Shown: positions 10,201 through 19,000, counted from the first letter of the stretch. The stretch is DNA of 56,721 nt from Bacteroidia bacterium (GCA_023151315.1 JAKLJE010000012.1:91584-148304); one strand, 5' to 3'. Notes: a model not told the origin generated them from the sequence alone. A program made the numbers and translations.

Positions 10201-12241
10201 CTTCGCTGGAGCTCACTCCCGTTGTATGAATATCTCCAGCATAACATGAATTTGCAATGAGAAGCGGATATCGATCGAAGTTGTCGTAATTCTGCGGATC
10301 ATCAATGCTCTGATCGAATCCCGTTCCGGACGCATGTCCGAAAAATGTCATTATCGACACGCCACCTTCTATTTGATCGCGTAGTGTATCACTTTGATTG
10401 ATCTGAATAGGTGCGCTGCTGGTTTTGAAGTAGGAAGTAACATTCCCACCGAAACTGGTGTCTTCAATGATTGACTTGTATCCGTCAAGATAGTATCGGA
10501 AAGAAGTTTGTTCGCCCAGGCTTGTACCACCGCCGAAATGCAGCACATTTTTCATCCAATCTGCAGGCGCATTATTTTCGTATTCGACTACTTTGTCGAA
10601 ATACCATTTCGCTTGTGAGCTGTCACGTGCGGCAAGTCGACCTGTAGGAATTGCAGGCTCCCAACCATTCGTGATGAGTCCTTGGGTGAGCAGATTGTCA
10701 CTGGCCGGATAGCCGAAGGTCGGAATGAGGTTTTGTGCAGAATATGCATAACGGGAATAGGAACCTTCAATAGATTTTCCAAACAGGAAAAGGTGTGCCG
10801 GAGCAGTCGGGAATGTATCAATCAGGAATCCGCAGAAATGCTTAATCGCAAGCGGATTGTATGCGATACCCCATGAAAACTGATCATATAGTTCATTGAT
10901 GTCAGCATGGACTACTTGATGCGCACCTCCTGCAACCGATGCTCTGTATGCACTGTAATCATTCGCCACTGATCTCGTAATAGCATGACTGATTAATACG
11001 AATGCGGAATCACCGGACGATTGTGTGTAATCAGTAAAAGTTCCTGCATTACCCGCAGGAACAATAGAGATCACATTTGTAACTGAAGATTCGGAAAAAA
11101 CCATGAATGATTTTTTAGAGCCGTTACCATTTGGTATCAGAAATTCCCAATGTGTTCCGTTATAAACGCCGTCTGTGCGTGTGTGGTTATAAAAATCATA
11201 CCAACGTACAGTTCCGGTACCTCCGATATTGTTAAGTTGAATGCGGCTTTTATTTTCTGTAGGATGGTCCTGCAACGTACCTTGAAAATTAGTGCGACCT
11301 TCCATGTTGAACAAGTGTGCATACTCCATCGTGATCCACGCAACCGCAAAATTTCCTGAGGAAACAGAACTATTGATATTTACGTTCTGGATCGTAAAGA
11401 TTTGCATACTGGAATTCAAAGTTGCGTTGGCAATTGAATCCGTGTGTGTGAATACTCCGTGACCATCGTAAATGGTGTCAAAAGTTGTACTTCCGAATTG
11501 AATGCGAATGTCATTGTCGTTTGCGGTATTGTAATCATTCGAGTGTGTGCCGATACGAAAACGCAATTTTGCCGGTGGGCCAGACGGATCTGCATATTGG
11601 GAGTTAAGTCCGAAATTTTGCGGCGAGCCATAGCCTGCGGCATAAAAATAAAATCCTTCACCTGCCAGAAATTGAGGATCTGTAATGCCTGATGGATCCT
11701 GATATCCGGGCAAGTACAAATGAGAACCTGCAAATTTTTCGGTACTGAAAAATGAACTTGTATTCAATGAGTAGTTGCTGAATGCAGTATCCTGAGCGGG
11801 GGAAATTCTTCTGTTGTTGGTGCTGTTATTCCACGTCAGGAAATAAACCGATGTGTCTGTGAATAGACTGTAGAACGGGTTCAGAAGACTATCCGGATGG
11901 CTGTACAATTCGGCATCCATCTCTCCGGTATTTTTGAATCCTGCAAATTCAATGTAATCTCCGCTATTGAAAGTACCGTCCGATTCACCTTCAATCCAGA
12001 TGTATTCTTCAATTCCGTTATGGAAGAGCTGAAAATTTCTTGGGTCAATAAAAGATAAACTCCCGCCAGTTGCGGCAACAGCATTAGAGAGTACAGTCGA
12101 ATCTATTCGGTAAATCCCGTCAGTCGCAACTTTTATCTTCAGATACTTCTGGGAATAATTAATCCATTCATTCCCGCGATTCTGTGCATTGAGGGAAAGT
12201 GCAATCAGAGAAGAAAGTATCAGCGTGTAAAGCTGTTTCAT
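7241..12241 (-). CDS. Gingipain-like C25 family protein, PorU2-type
   Basis: A 1666-residue exported protein (signal peptide residues 1-19, ending NAQ). The peptidase C25 fold shows a catalytic His in 'FFGHASGTG' (~634) and a catalytic Cys in 'ANSCYAGD' (~664), as in gingipains and the T9SS sortase PorU. It is roughly 500 residues longer than classical PorU, with several Ig/CARDB-like modules after the protease. It ends in an FlgD-like/T9SS-type C-terminal module ('YPNPFSTSTRF', 'YAWDGMDEFGD', 'GVYLYRV'), so it is probably itself a T9SS client or a second sortase-like protein. The porV2-like gene lies 24 nt upstream in the same direction, matching the PorU-PorV partnership. Substrate unknown. 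Confidence 0.8.
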   Translation of the reverse strand: MKQLYTLILSSLIALSLNAQNRGNEWINYSQKYLKIKVATDGIYRIDSTVLSNAVAATGGSLSFIDPRNFQLFHNGIEEYIWIEGESDGTFNSGDYIEFAGFKNTGEMDAELYSHPDSLLNPFYSLFTDTSVYFLTWNNSTNNRRISPAQDTAFSNYSLNTSSFFSTEKFAGSHLYLPGYQDPSGITDPQFLAGEGFYFYAAGYGSPQNFGLNSQYADPSGPPAKLRFRIGTHSNDYNTANDNDIRIQFGSTTFDTIYDGHGVFTHTDSIANATLNSSMQIFTIQNVNINSSVSSGNFAVAWITMEYAHLFNMEGRTNFQGTLQDHPTENKSRIQLNNIGGTGTVRWYDFYNHTRTDGVYNGTHWEFLIPNGNGSKKSFMVFSESSVTNVISIVPAGNAGTFTDYTQSSGDSAFVLISHAITRSVANDYSAYRASVAGGAHQVVHADINELYDQFSWGIAYNPLAIKHFCGFLIDTFPTAPAHLFLFGKSIEGSYSRYAYSAQNLIPTFGYPASDNLLTQGLITNGWEPAIPTGRLAARDSSQAKWYFDKVVEYENNAPADWMKNVLHFGGGTSLGEQTSFRYYLDGYKSIIEDTSFGGNVTSYFKTSSAPIQINQSDTLRDQIEGGVSIMTFFGHASGTGFDQSIDDPQNYDNFDRYPLLIANSCYAGDIHTTGVSSSEAFTLLDRRGTIGYVASVGLGVAPFLNLYTTALYSGISKVNYGQSIGYNIRYAVLQSQSQAGNLPAMKATALEMTLQGDPAIVINSFPKPDYSITTPDITFDAESQPDSIIVYVTVTNIGKAVNDSMIVQLQRYFPNGDTTMHYRFVAAPKFRDTVSFVIPTVIQNAVGLNKFRVTLDYFNQIDELDNFLNNKNIPDAELLIRGSAIVPVYPYNFAVIPTDTVTLKASTVNPMEPYRSWRFEIDTTDLFNSPFKISVQLFDSGGVVRWKPNINFSDSMVYFWRVSPDSITAGDQFLWRMHSFQYINGQTGWGQDHIYQYTEDKYQFVNLNRAQRSFEFVNDIKTISVKNGVYDNVNVVWNEVWWKLNGATQHIFSCTPAFGLSGVSIAVLDPTSGTPWRHGDDSLYVYPNGVLNCVAGSPIQYLYAFDFSDMDATNRNFIRSFIDSIPVGYYVLVYSQNHHNNLAYDPALQTALGNIYTGAVSSASVPDTLPWILFGRKGMSSGTEVVGTSATQYITFNDTIQTNWNTGYIETPLIGPAQSWGSVHWKQHEVEVPDNDSVYLEVVGVRADGTTQLMLTLNENTTDVLNLNSVINASTYPYIKLIAYMKDDTSRTPAQMDRWHVLYTPWPDAAVNPQLAYNFYNDTLQEGDSARFIIGVENLTPWAFTDSMLVKYWIIDNNNVRHDFPSILRAPSFNGYNWYSQNINFSTEGFPGANQLWVEINPLGDTNTQPEYVHFNNIIMKPFEVSTDKVNPLLDVTFDGVHILDGDIVSGKPTILVTLKDENQFLALNDTSDFKVFLRYPGQTVAQLIPWSNEMLFTPALLPDNSCKILFTPMLNQDGIYELIVQAKDRSDNESGMIDYRISFEVINKSTITNVLNYPNPFSTSTRFVFTLTGNEVPDLFTIQIMTITGKVVREIDKDELGYIHIGRNITDYAWDGMDEFGDPLANGVYLYRVITRINGDEIEHRESGADPYIINGWGKMYLMR

Positions 12242-12265
12242 GCGGGGTTACATGTTATTGCTTGC

Positions 12266-13348
12266 TCAGGTTTTCTTTCTGTTCAGATCGATCCGCAGAG
12301 AGAAAACGTTGGAGTAAAGTGCTATTGATTGATCTCCGATATCGGTAAGGGAATAATCAATGGAAACGGATTTGATTTTTATTCCTACACCGAAATTGGG
12401 TTGAAAGGTTGTTACGGATTCTCCCAAAACATCTTTTGCTTTCTGGATGTTTGAAATTCCGGTGCGAAGGAAAATCATATTCTTCAATCCCAATTCAATT
12501 CCTGCAACCGGCTCCATGCTCCACAATCCTGTTCTGATCGGAACATTACGTTTACCGTCGAATGTATTTACGAAGTCAATTTCTCCTCCTGCGCTGAACT
12601 GATCTTTCTTGCCGAATGTCCACGTGCGCGATACTCCGAAAATCAAACGTGGCATAGTGAGTTCGAGTCCGTTCTTCGGAATTTCATTTCCCGTTTGAGT
12701 GAATGCATCAATCATTTCCTGAGAAAGATTGTAGCTCCAGGCATTGAAGGTTGAAGTTACATCACGAACTACAGCTCCCATTTTCCATTCACCCAATTGG
12801 TATTGCGCACCCGCATCTATACCGAATCCCCATGCACCTGCAAAATCTCCGACCGTGCGACGAATTATTTTGAAGTTGCCTCCAACGCTTAATCCGGGAA
12901 CAGTCATTTTTCTGGCATAAGAGAAAATGAAAGCATAATCCTGCGCACTGAAAGTTGTGATGCGGTCATAATCCAGATTGCCACCTGCGTCAATCAGCTG
13001 CGTTGTGTTAGCGATATCGTCAACTGCAAATCGAATCACACTGATACCGAAAGCAGAGCTGCTGTCAATTTTACCGGCAACCGCACCGTAGTCGTACTTG
13101 GCAATGGACGCAAAATATTCTGCGTGCATCAACCCGGTTTGAAAGTCATTGTTGATTCCCGTTAATCCTGCCGGATTCCAGTAACCTGAAGTTACATCGT
13201 TACATCCTGCTACAGTTGCACCTCCCATACCGAAAGCGCGGCCGCCAACGCCGATTGCGAGAAACTCGTTGCTGTACTTGCGAATCTGAGCGGAAGCATC
13301 AACAATCGCCAAAGAAAGAATGGAAAAAACGAGAATAATACGTTTCAT
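12266..13348 (-). CDS. PorV/PorQ-family outer-membrane beta-barrel, PorV2-type
   Basis: A 360-residue protein with signal peptide (1-20, ending ASA). The mature chain begins with the PorV/PorQ hallmark 'GGRAFGMGGA' and 'SGYWNPAGL', related to the FadL-like barrel family. PorV shuttles T9SS substrates from the translocon to the PorU sortase at the outer membrane. Its position directly before the PorU2-type gene, with a 24 nt gap, suggests a dedicated shuttle-protease pair. The chain length is normal. The main PorV of the organism may be elsewhere. Confidence 0.83.
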   Translation of the reverse strand: MKRIILVFSILSLAIVDASAQIRKYSNEFLAIGVGGRAFGMGGATVAGCNDVTSGYWNPAGLTGINNDFQTGLMHAEYFASIAKYDYGAVAGKIDSSSAFGISVIRFAVDDIANTTQLIDAGGNLDYDRITTFSAQDYAFIFSYARKMTVPGLSVGGNFKIIRRTVGDFAGAWGFGIDAGAQYQLGEWKMGAVVRDVTSTFNAWSYNLSQEMIDAFTQTGNEIPKNGLELTMPRLIFGVSRTWTFGKKDQFSAGGEIDFVNTFDGKRNVPIRTGLWSMEPVAGIELGLKNMIFLRTGISNIQKAKDVLGESVTTFQPNFGVGIKIKSVSIDYSLTDIGDQSIALYSNVFSLRIDLNRKKT

Positions 13349-13397
13349 AAGTGCCAGTATAAAAATACGATTTAAAACCGAATCACTGCATAACGGA

Positions 13398-14336
13398 TTA
13401 GTCCCGCAAATATTGTTGAAGCTCGGAACAAAAACGGCGGGTAAAGTTTATCGCTCCCTGTTTATTCAAATGGGCAGGATCACCGTAATATTCGGAACGG
13501 AATCGTATTGAATCGTGATCAAGATCTATCCACGTCAGTTGATTTTTGGTGGCGAAACCTGATATCTGCTCTTTGGAGGAGGAGTAGGAGAGAGCCGCTT
13601 CTTCCTGCCTGTAGAACAGCGGACTGACAGTTAGAATCAATCGTATGTTGTGTTTTTTGCAGGTTTTCAGGATGTTTTCAAGCGCATCGATTATTTCCTG
13701 AGATGGTTTCGCATGGGTTTGGATTAATTCGATGGAATCAGCACTTCCCATGCGCGGATCAGGTTTGCAAGGCGCAAATCCCGAAATATATTCTGTATCA
13801 TATTTTGTGGGAATGCCGAGCCAGCCGTGTAAAGAATTGCTGAGATATTTTGTGCCGAAGTACGGCATACTGTAAACTGATGTCCAACGGAATGCCGGAA
13901 ATCTGCTATCGCACGCAGTTAAACCTTCATATAATTTTCGGTTATCGAGATACGCAAAGTATCGAGGGAATTTATACACGGTGTCTGTTGCGTCGCCCAA
14001 AGAATGTAAATCAAGATTCAGGATAACATACTTTGGCGGAGCACTGTTCTCGAGATACGCTTCCAATGACGCCGCAATGAACGGCATTACAGCACCTGTC
14101 ATTCCGATATTGTAACTGCGCAATCCGGTTGCCGAATCAATCACGGGAGGATAGAATTGACATTCAGCTCTGGAAGATCCGATGATAAGAATGTCATAGT
14201 CATTCGTTTTCACGAATGCAGTGTTCAGTTTATCGAATTCCCCGCCTTTGTTTTTCCGTATTCCGATGTACAGCAACTCTCGTATCACGTACGTGAGAGC
14301 AAGTGCGAAAAGCGCATATATGAGTGCACGTTTCAT
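13398..14336 (-). CDS. Membrane-anchored SGNH-like esterase/acyltransferase partner
   Basis: A 312-residue protein with one N-terminal membrane anchor (residues ~4-22). The SGNH/GDSL-like signature is present: nucleophile Ser in 'IIGSSRAECQF' (~54) and a C-terminal 'DPAHLN' supplying Asp/His (~288-291). It overlaps by one base with the upstream MBOAT gene, the usual pairing of an MBOAT acyl exporter with a DltD/AlgX-like acyl transferase that O-acylates a surface polysaccharide. The exact acceptor is unknown. Confidence 0.75.
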   Translation of the reverse strand: MKRALIYALFALALTYVIRELLYIGIRKNKGGEFDKLNTAFVKTNDYDILIIGSSRAECQFYPPVIDSATGLRSYNIGMTGAVMPFIAASLEAYLENSAPPKYVILNLDLHSLGDATDTVYKFPRYFAYLDNRKLYEGLTACDSRFPAFRWTSVYSMPYFGTKYLSNSLHGWLGIPTKYDTEYISGFAPCKPDPRMGSADSIELIQTHAKPSQEIIDALENILKTCKKHNIRLILTVSPLFYRQEEAALSYSSSKEQISGFATKNQLTWIDLDHDSIRFRSEYYGDPAHLNKQGAINFTRRFCSELQQYLRD

Positions 14337-15745
14337 CAGAAGTGGAAGTAGATAAATTCATTGGCTGAAAATTCGCCAATGGTGAATAATGAAACAAACA
14401 GAAGTGTATAGAACAGCGGTCGCCAAACAGTTTTCATTTTCGGTATTGTTGAGAGCCAACGATGTTCTTCACGAAGTTCATAGGCAAACAGACATGCAAT
14501 TCCGACAAATGACAACACCACAGGTAGACGATCGGCAATGGCGGTGAGTTCTGTGTAACTCACTTCTGCACTCCAGTGGAATGAAAATATGTGATGGTAA
14601 ATTGTTGTTAGATCGGTAAAACTCTGCGCGCGGAAAGCGATCAGTGCCAGCGAATGAAAAAGGAAAAGGTAAATCCAGCCACCGAACGGAATTCGGAGTT
14701 TGTCTTTCAGTACTATTTCAACAATGTACACTATTCCGTGAAGTGCGCCCCAAACTACAAATGTCCAGCTTGCTCCATGCCATAAGCCGCTGATAAGGAA
14801 AACAAGAAATAGGTTTAGCAGCCATCGTGGGTATGCTACACGACTTCCGCCCAATGATATGTAGAGATAATCACGGAACCATGATGTCATGCTGATATGA
14901 TTTCTTCCCCAGAATTCATGCAGCGATTTCGATAGCAAAGGTCGTCTCCAGTTCAGCTTGAGCTCGTAACCGAAGAAGCGCGCAACTCCTGCTGCAATAT
15001 CTGAGTAACCTGAAAAGTCGCAGTAAACCTGAACGGTAAAGAAAATGCCGGCAATAAAGAGTGTTAGTCCATTATATGTTTCCGGATTTTCAAACACAGG
15101 ATTTACAATTGTTGCGAGGCGATCAGCAATGACAATTTTTTTGAAGTAACCCCAAAGCACGAGGCGGCATCCTGACAGAAATTGTTCGGTGTTCCATTTT
15201 TTCTCTTCACGAAACTGTACTCCTAATTCTCCGAAACGTGCAATTGGTCCTGCCACGAGTTGCGGAAAGAAGGAAACGAACAAAGCGAATGTTCCGAAGT
15301 TGGTTTCCGCTTTTATTTTACCTCTTGAAATATCAATGATGTAACTGAGTGAATGAAAAACGTAAAACGATAATCCAACCGGAATTATTAATGCCTCCAT
15401 ATAGTGTGGATTCATTCCACTGATTTCAGATCTCGTCCATTCAAAAGTATTATAGAGAAATGCAGTGTATTTGAATGCTGCCAGGCAACCGAGATTAGAG
15501 ATCAGACTCAACGCAACAAACAGTTTCTTTTTTTTCGGAGAGACAGACTTTTCGATCTGCATTCCCAACATCCAATCAATGAATGTTGTTGCGAACAGCA
15601 AAGCTCCGAAGCGGTAATTCCACGTCATGTAGAAGTAGTAACTCGCTGCAAGCAATAGCAAATTCCTCCACCGCACCGGAATCGTCCAGTACAATCCGAA
15701 AACAATCGGAACAAAGAATACAAATTGCAGGGAGGTAAAACCCAT
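14336..15745 (-). CDS. MBOAT family O-acyltransferase (AlgI/DltB-like)
   Basis: A 469-residue multi-spanning membrane protein. The catalytic His is in 'LWHGASWTF' within the usual C-terminal half, and 'FPQLVAGPI', typical of the AlgI/DltB group, is visible. It moves acyl groups across the inner membrane for transfer to an extracellular glycan. The SGNH partner gene follows with a one-base overlap. Length is normal. A TAACTTTA box ends 4 nt before the ATG. Confidence 0.9.
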   Translation of the reverse strand: MGFTSLQFVFFVPIVFGLYWTIPVRWRNLLLLAASYYFYMTWNYRFGALLFATTFIDWMLGMQIEKSVSPKKKKLFVALSLISNLGCLAAFKYTAFLYNTFEWTRSEISGMNPHYMEALIIPVGLSFYVFHSLSYIIDISRGKIKAETNFGTFALFVSFFPQLVAGPIARFGELGVQFREEKKWNTEQFLSGCRLVLWGYFKKIVIADRLATIVNPVFENPETYNGLTLFIAGIFFTVQVYCDFSGYSDIAAGVARFFGYELKLNWRRPLLSKSLHEFWGRNHISMTSWFRDYLYISLGGSRVAYPRWLLNLFLVFLISGLWHGASWTFVVWGALHGIVYIVEIVLKDKLRIPFGGWIYLFLFHSLALIAFRAQSFTDLTTIYHHIFSFHWSAEVSYTELTAIADRLPVVLSFVGIACLFAYELREEHRWLSTIPKMKTVWRPLFYTLLFVSLFTIGEFSANEFIYFHF

Positions 15746-15749
15746 TTGG

Positions 15750-15757
15750 TAAAGTTA
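15750..15757 (-). promoter_or_regulatory. Possible -7 element of the MBOAT gene (TAACTTTA)
   Basis: The minus strand reads TAACTTTA-CCAA-ATG. It differs from TAnnTTTG only at the last base. The 4 nt spacing to the start codon would imply a leaderless mRNA. No -33 element seen. Confidence 0.3.
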
Positions 15758-15864
15758 ATCAGTTCACTGTTTATTTATCATTGATATTCAGATGTGAACT
15801 TTTTATCCCATTCACAGGAAACAAATCCGAATTAGTAATTCGCAATACGGAATGCTGAATAGTT

Positions 15865-15872
15865 TAACTTTA
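15865..15872 (+). promoter_or_regulatory. Possible -7 element of the first pssA-like gene (TAACTTTA)
   Basis: The plus strand reads TAACTTTA-CACC-ATG, with one mismatch to TAnnTTTG and a 4 nt gap to the start codon, the same arrangement as at lnt and the MBOAT gene. Confidence 0.3.
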
Positions 15873-15876
15873 CACC

Positions 15877-16695
15877 ATGAAATTATTTACCATTCCGAAC
15901 CTCATTACCCTCGCTAATTTAGGTTGCGGTTGTCTTGCAATAGTATTCGCTTTTCAAGGGAATCTGATTTGGTCGGCGTATTTGGTAGGAATTGCGGCGG
16001 TGCTTGATTTTCTGGATGGCTTTGCTGCTCGTGCGCTCAAACAATATTCACCCATTGGAAAAGATCTGGATTCACTTGCCGATATGGTAACGTTCGGTGT
16101 TGTGCCGGGCGTAGTGATGTATAAATTACTGAACCTCTCTTTTTTTTCGGAACATTTGAAATCAACTTCCTTTGATCTCAATCAGTTCGGTACTTACACT
16201 AATCCTGCCTACTTCGTTAGTCCCCCGATCATTTATGTCAGCTTTCTCATAACGCTATTCTCTGCACTCCGGCTCGCAAAGTTTAATAACGATTCCAGAC
16301 AAACGGATTCTTTCATCGGTTTACCAACTCCTGCTAATTCAATTTTCATTTGTTCGCTGCCTTTGATTCTCGGCTCTGATGTCAGCTACGAGTTGAACGG
16401 TGCCGGCGCACGGAAATTGATGGCGTTAGATAGTAATTTGTTGGCAAGTCTCTCCGTGTCTCCGTGGTTTTTACTTGCTGTTACTGTAGTGTTTTCGCTT
16501 CTTCTGATCTCCGAAATACCCCTTTTCTCTCTCAAAGTAAAATCATTCAGATGGAAGGGTAATGAACTGCGTTATTCTTTTCTTGCTGCTTCTGTCTTAA
16601 TGCTTGTATTATTGAAATTTGTCGCATTGCCATTAATTATTGTGTTGTATGTTCTGCTCTCAATAATCAACAATCTGGTGAAACCGAAATCGTAA
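15877..16695 (+). CDS. pssA: CDP-diacylglycerol-serine O-phosphatidyltransferase (copy 1)
   Basis: An integral membrane CDP-alcohol phosphatidyltransferase of 272 residues that would join serine to the phosphatidyl group of CDP-diacylglycerol. The catalytic metal-binding signature is seen near residues 45-75: 'LDFLDGFAAR' followed by 'GKDLDSLAD', matching D-x2-DG-x2-AR-x8-G-x3-D-x3-D. The family's N-terminal 'IPNLITLANLGCGC' is clear. Hydrophobic helices run through the chain. A second, closely similar gene follows directly, so the two are tandem paralogues and the substrate of each is not certain. Confidence 0.85.
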   Translation: MKLFTIPNLITLANLGCGCLAIVFAFQGNLIWSAYLVGIAAVLDFLDGFAARALKQYSPIGKDLDSLADMVTFGVVPGVVMYKLLNLSFFSEHLKSTSFDLNQFGTYTNPAYFVSPPIIYVSFLITLFSALRLAKFNNDSRQTDSFIGLPTPANSIFICSLPLILGSDVSYELNGAGARKLMALDSNLLASLSVSPWFLLAVTVVFSLLLISEIPLFSLKVKSFRWKGNELRYSFLAASVLMLVLLKFVALPLIIVLYVLLSIINNLVKPKS

Positions 16696-16701
16696 GTGAA
16701 A

Positions 16702-17520
16702 ATGAAAACACTCTTTTCAGTTCCCAATCTGCTTTCTCTTGGCAATCTGCTTTGCGGTTGTATTGCTGTGTTCAATGTTATTGATGGCAACATCGGAATT
16801 GCAGTTTATCTGGTAATGCTGGCTTGCGTTTTCGATTTTCTTGATGGATTTGCTGCACGAGGATTGAAGCAAGGTTCTCCAATGGGAAAAGAGTTGGATT
16901 CACTTGCAGATATGGTAACCTTCGGTGTTGTACCCGGAATGGTAATGTTCCAGTTGATTCGCTTTGCGGGATTACCGCATGATTCGCTCAGCAACGATAC
17001 CGGCTGGCGCGAGTATCTTCCCTACGTTGGATTTATCATTCCGCTTTTTTCCGGACTGCGTTTAGCGAAATTCAATGTGGATACACGCCAATCGGAATCG
17101 TTTATCGGATTGCCCACTTTGGCAAATGCACTCCTGATTTGCGGACTTCCTGTGCTTTTCGGTATTGATAATCAGGAAGCATATCGCTTCTCCGGATTCA
17201 GTTATTATTTGCAGGATGCCGTACCGAATGCTTGGGGAATGTTTAACGAATTCGCCTTGGCTGTTGCTTTGTTCTGGAGGTCGCAAACAACTCTTGTGGC
17301 GATTTCCGTGGTCATGTCGGTGCTTTTAATATCTCCGCTTCCTATGTTCTCTTTCAAGATCAAATCGGTAAAGTGGAAAGGCAATGAAATACAGTACATT
17401 TTTCTTGCGGTAACGCTTTCCTTATTCGGAATTCTTCATCTGGCCGCGCTGCCGCTTATTATTCTGACATACATCCTTATGTCAATTGTTTATGCTGTGC
17501 GAATAAAGCCGCGTTCCTAA
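16702..17520 (+). CDS. pssA: CDP-diacylglycerol-serine O-phosphatidyltransferase (copy 2)
   Basis: A 273-residue paralogue of the preceding gene. It has the same opening ('VPNLLSLGNLLCGC') and an intact signature ('FDFLDGFAAR', 'GKELDSLAD'). The start is the ATG at 16702; a GTG 6 nt upstream sits directly after the previous stop. Both copies keep all catalytic Asp residues, so neither looks decayed. The duplicates may differ in alcohol acceptor (serine versus another head group) or in acyl/CDP-lipid preference. Confidence 0.83.
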   Translation: MKTLFSVPNLLSLGNLLCGCIAVFNVIDGNIGIAVYLVMLACVFDFLDGFAARGLKQGSPMGKELDSLADMVTFGVVPGMVMFQLIRFAGLPHDSLSNDTGWREYLPYVGFIIPLFSGLRLAKFNVDTRQSESFIGLPTLANALLICGLPVLFGIDNQEAYRFSGFSYYLQDAVPNAWGMFNEFALAVALFWRSQTTLVAISVVMSVLLISPLPMFSFKIKSVKWKGNEIQYIFLAVTLSLFGILHLAALPLIILTYILMSIVYAVRIKPRS

Positions 17521-17592
17521 AGGAATTTATCAACATTGCCCCGAATTCGGTTAGTAAATCCGAGCAGAAAATCTTCGCAACAAAACCTTTAG

Positions 17593-17600
17593 TAAATTTG
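17593..17600 (+). promoter_or_regulatory. -7 promoter element of purS (TAAATTTG)
   Basis: TAAATTTG matches the Bacteroidota -7 consensus exactly, 67 nt before the purS ATG, leaving a 5' leader of about 60 nt. No clear -33 match. Confidence 0.4.
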
Positions 17601-17667
17601 TCACCGCTAAGGAATTCTGATTTGCGCGCTTTTGTGCAAATGCTGAAATTTCCCGGCCTAGAAAGAA

Positions 17668-17919
17668 ATGAAATTCATTGCAGAAATTGACGTAATGCCA
17701 TTGAAGGCACTTCTCGATCCACAAGGGAAAGCGGTTACCGGAAGTATGAAGAATCTTGGCTTGCCGGAAATCGAAAATGTCCGCATCGGAAAGCACATCA
17801 CACTGGAAGTTGAAGCACCTTCGAAGGAAGTAGCTCACACAAAGGTGGATGAAGCCTGCAAGAAACTCCTGGCGAATCAGATTATGGAGTTTTACGAATT
17901 TGAGCTTCGTCAGGCGTAA
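17668..17919 (+). CDS. purS: Phosphoribosylformylglycinamidine synthase subunit PurS
   Basis: Small 83-residue subunit of the three-part FGAM synthase (PurS-PurQ-PurL) in purine synthesis. It has the family's features: an N-terminal strand 'FIAEIDVMPLKALLDPQGKA' and a central 'LGLPEIENVRIGKHI', with the normal length and a single ferredoxin-like fold. PurQ and PurL are not adjacent, as is common in Bacteroidota. A membrane protein of unknown function follows after about 20 nt. Confidence 0.9.
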   Translation: MKFIAEIDVMPLKALLDPQGKAVTGSMKNLGLPEIENVRIGKHITLEVEAPSKEVAHTKVDEACKKLLANQIMEFYEFELRQA

Positions 17920-17939
17920 GCTTGAATTATCGCGCAGCT

Positions 17940-18569
17940 ATGAAATGGTACGCTTATCCGTTGGCACTGGTTGCCTGGCTGCTCATCGCCATATTTCTTT
18001 TCATCATTGCATGGAATCTGATCGGTGATCATTCAATTCCGGATTGGAGCTATTACCTTCTCTACATTTCAGGAGGCTTTCTTCTCTCTTCATTTATTCT
18101 CGCCAAGATTAGCTTGTCCTGGGAATTGGATGTTTTCATACAGGCAGCATTGGTTCTCGGACCACTTTTGTGGTATCTGAATGAACGGGATCCCTACAAA
18201 GCACCGGTGTACGTTTTCCTTATTGAAGCCGGTTACACTGGAGATGTGAAGGTTGAATTCCTTCACGATGAAAACTCTAAAACAAAAGTTGGAAGTACGG
18301 CTGATTCATTGTTCTTTCGCTTCAACAGTCAGGGTGAAATTCTGCTTAACGAGGATTTCAGAACCGTGCGGGAATCTTTGGAACGCAATTTCTATTATCT
18401 GTATCCCGACGGAACCAGAAAAAAACTGGAGTCCATAAAAAAGGGTGAAACCGTTGTTTCCGATTCCACCCGTTATATTTTCTGGGAAGATACTCTCGCT
18501 GCCGACAAGGGCCAGACCCAATACATGATCATGAAACTGCGTCGGGCAGATAACACTTCAGGTAATTAA
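17940..18569 (+). CDS. Membrane protein of unknown function
   Basis: A 209-residue protein from the ATG at 17940 (a TTG 18 nt upstream is possible). Three hydrophobic segments lie in the first ~90 residues, then a hydrophilic domain of about 110 residues containing 'YVFLIEAGYTGDVKVEF' and 'YYLYPDGTRKKLES'. I do not recognise the family. It follows purS closely and overlaps by 4 nt with the convergent gene on the other strand. Confidence 0.6.
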   Translation: MKWYAYPLALVAWLLIAIFLFIIAWNLIGDHSIPDWSYYLLYISGGFLLSSFILAKISLSWELDVFIQAALVLGPLLWYLNERDPYKAPVYVFLIEAGYTGDVKVEFLHDENSKTKVGSTADSLFFRFNSQGEILLNEDFRTVRESLERNFYYLYPDGTRKKLESIKKGETVVSDSTRYIFWEDTLAADKGQTQYMIMKLRRADNTSGN

Positions 18570-19000
18570 TCCTGAGGTGGTTCCGGAGCGCTTGAATAGC
18601 CAACTTTTTTCGGCTTCAGTGTTTTAGGGAAAATAACGTTGATGAGTTCATCATCAACACCAAGAAGCGAAACCGAAATACCATTGACTATTTTCATCGG
18701 AACGTCAAACTTCAGCTTCGGTTTATAAACTTCATAAGTTCCATCCTGTAGCTTTCGGTACATTGCGGTTATCACTCCGCCTTTCACTTCAACTTTTCCG
18801 GTCCAGCATTGTGCATCAGCCCCGACACGGACTGTAATGATCACATCTTCGTGTGTTCCGTCAGCCACTTCTTCTGCCCCGCGTTCTTCGAACTTCTGTT
18901 CCCACTTCGTGTAGCAATTGGATGGTGTAGTTGTTGGTGTTTGCGCATACAAAGCTGCGCTCAATAAAAGGCAAGAGAAAGCTGCGTAAATTCTTTTCAT
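18566..19000 (-). CDS. Small exported protein of unknown function
   Basis: A 144-residue protein with a signal peptide (residues 1-19, ending YAQ). The mature chain contains a predicted beta-rich region with 'EDVIITVRVGADAQCWTGKV' and two Cys (near residues 28 and 60) that could form a disulfide. No known family recognised. It stands alone between two convergent/divergent neighbours. Confidence 0.6.
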   Translation of the reverse strand: MKRIYAAFSCLLLSAALYAQTPTTTPSNCYTKWEQKFEERGAEEVADGTHEDVIITVRVGADAQCWTGKVEVKGGVITAMYRKLQDGTYEVYKPKLKFDVPMKIVNGISVSLLGVDDELINVIFPKTLKPKKVGYSSAPEPPQD

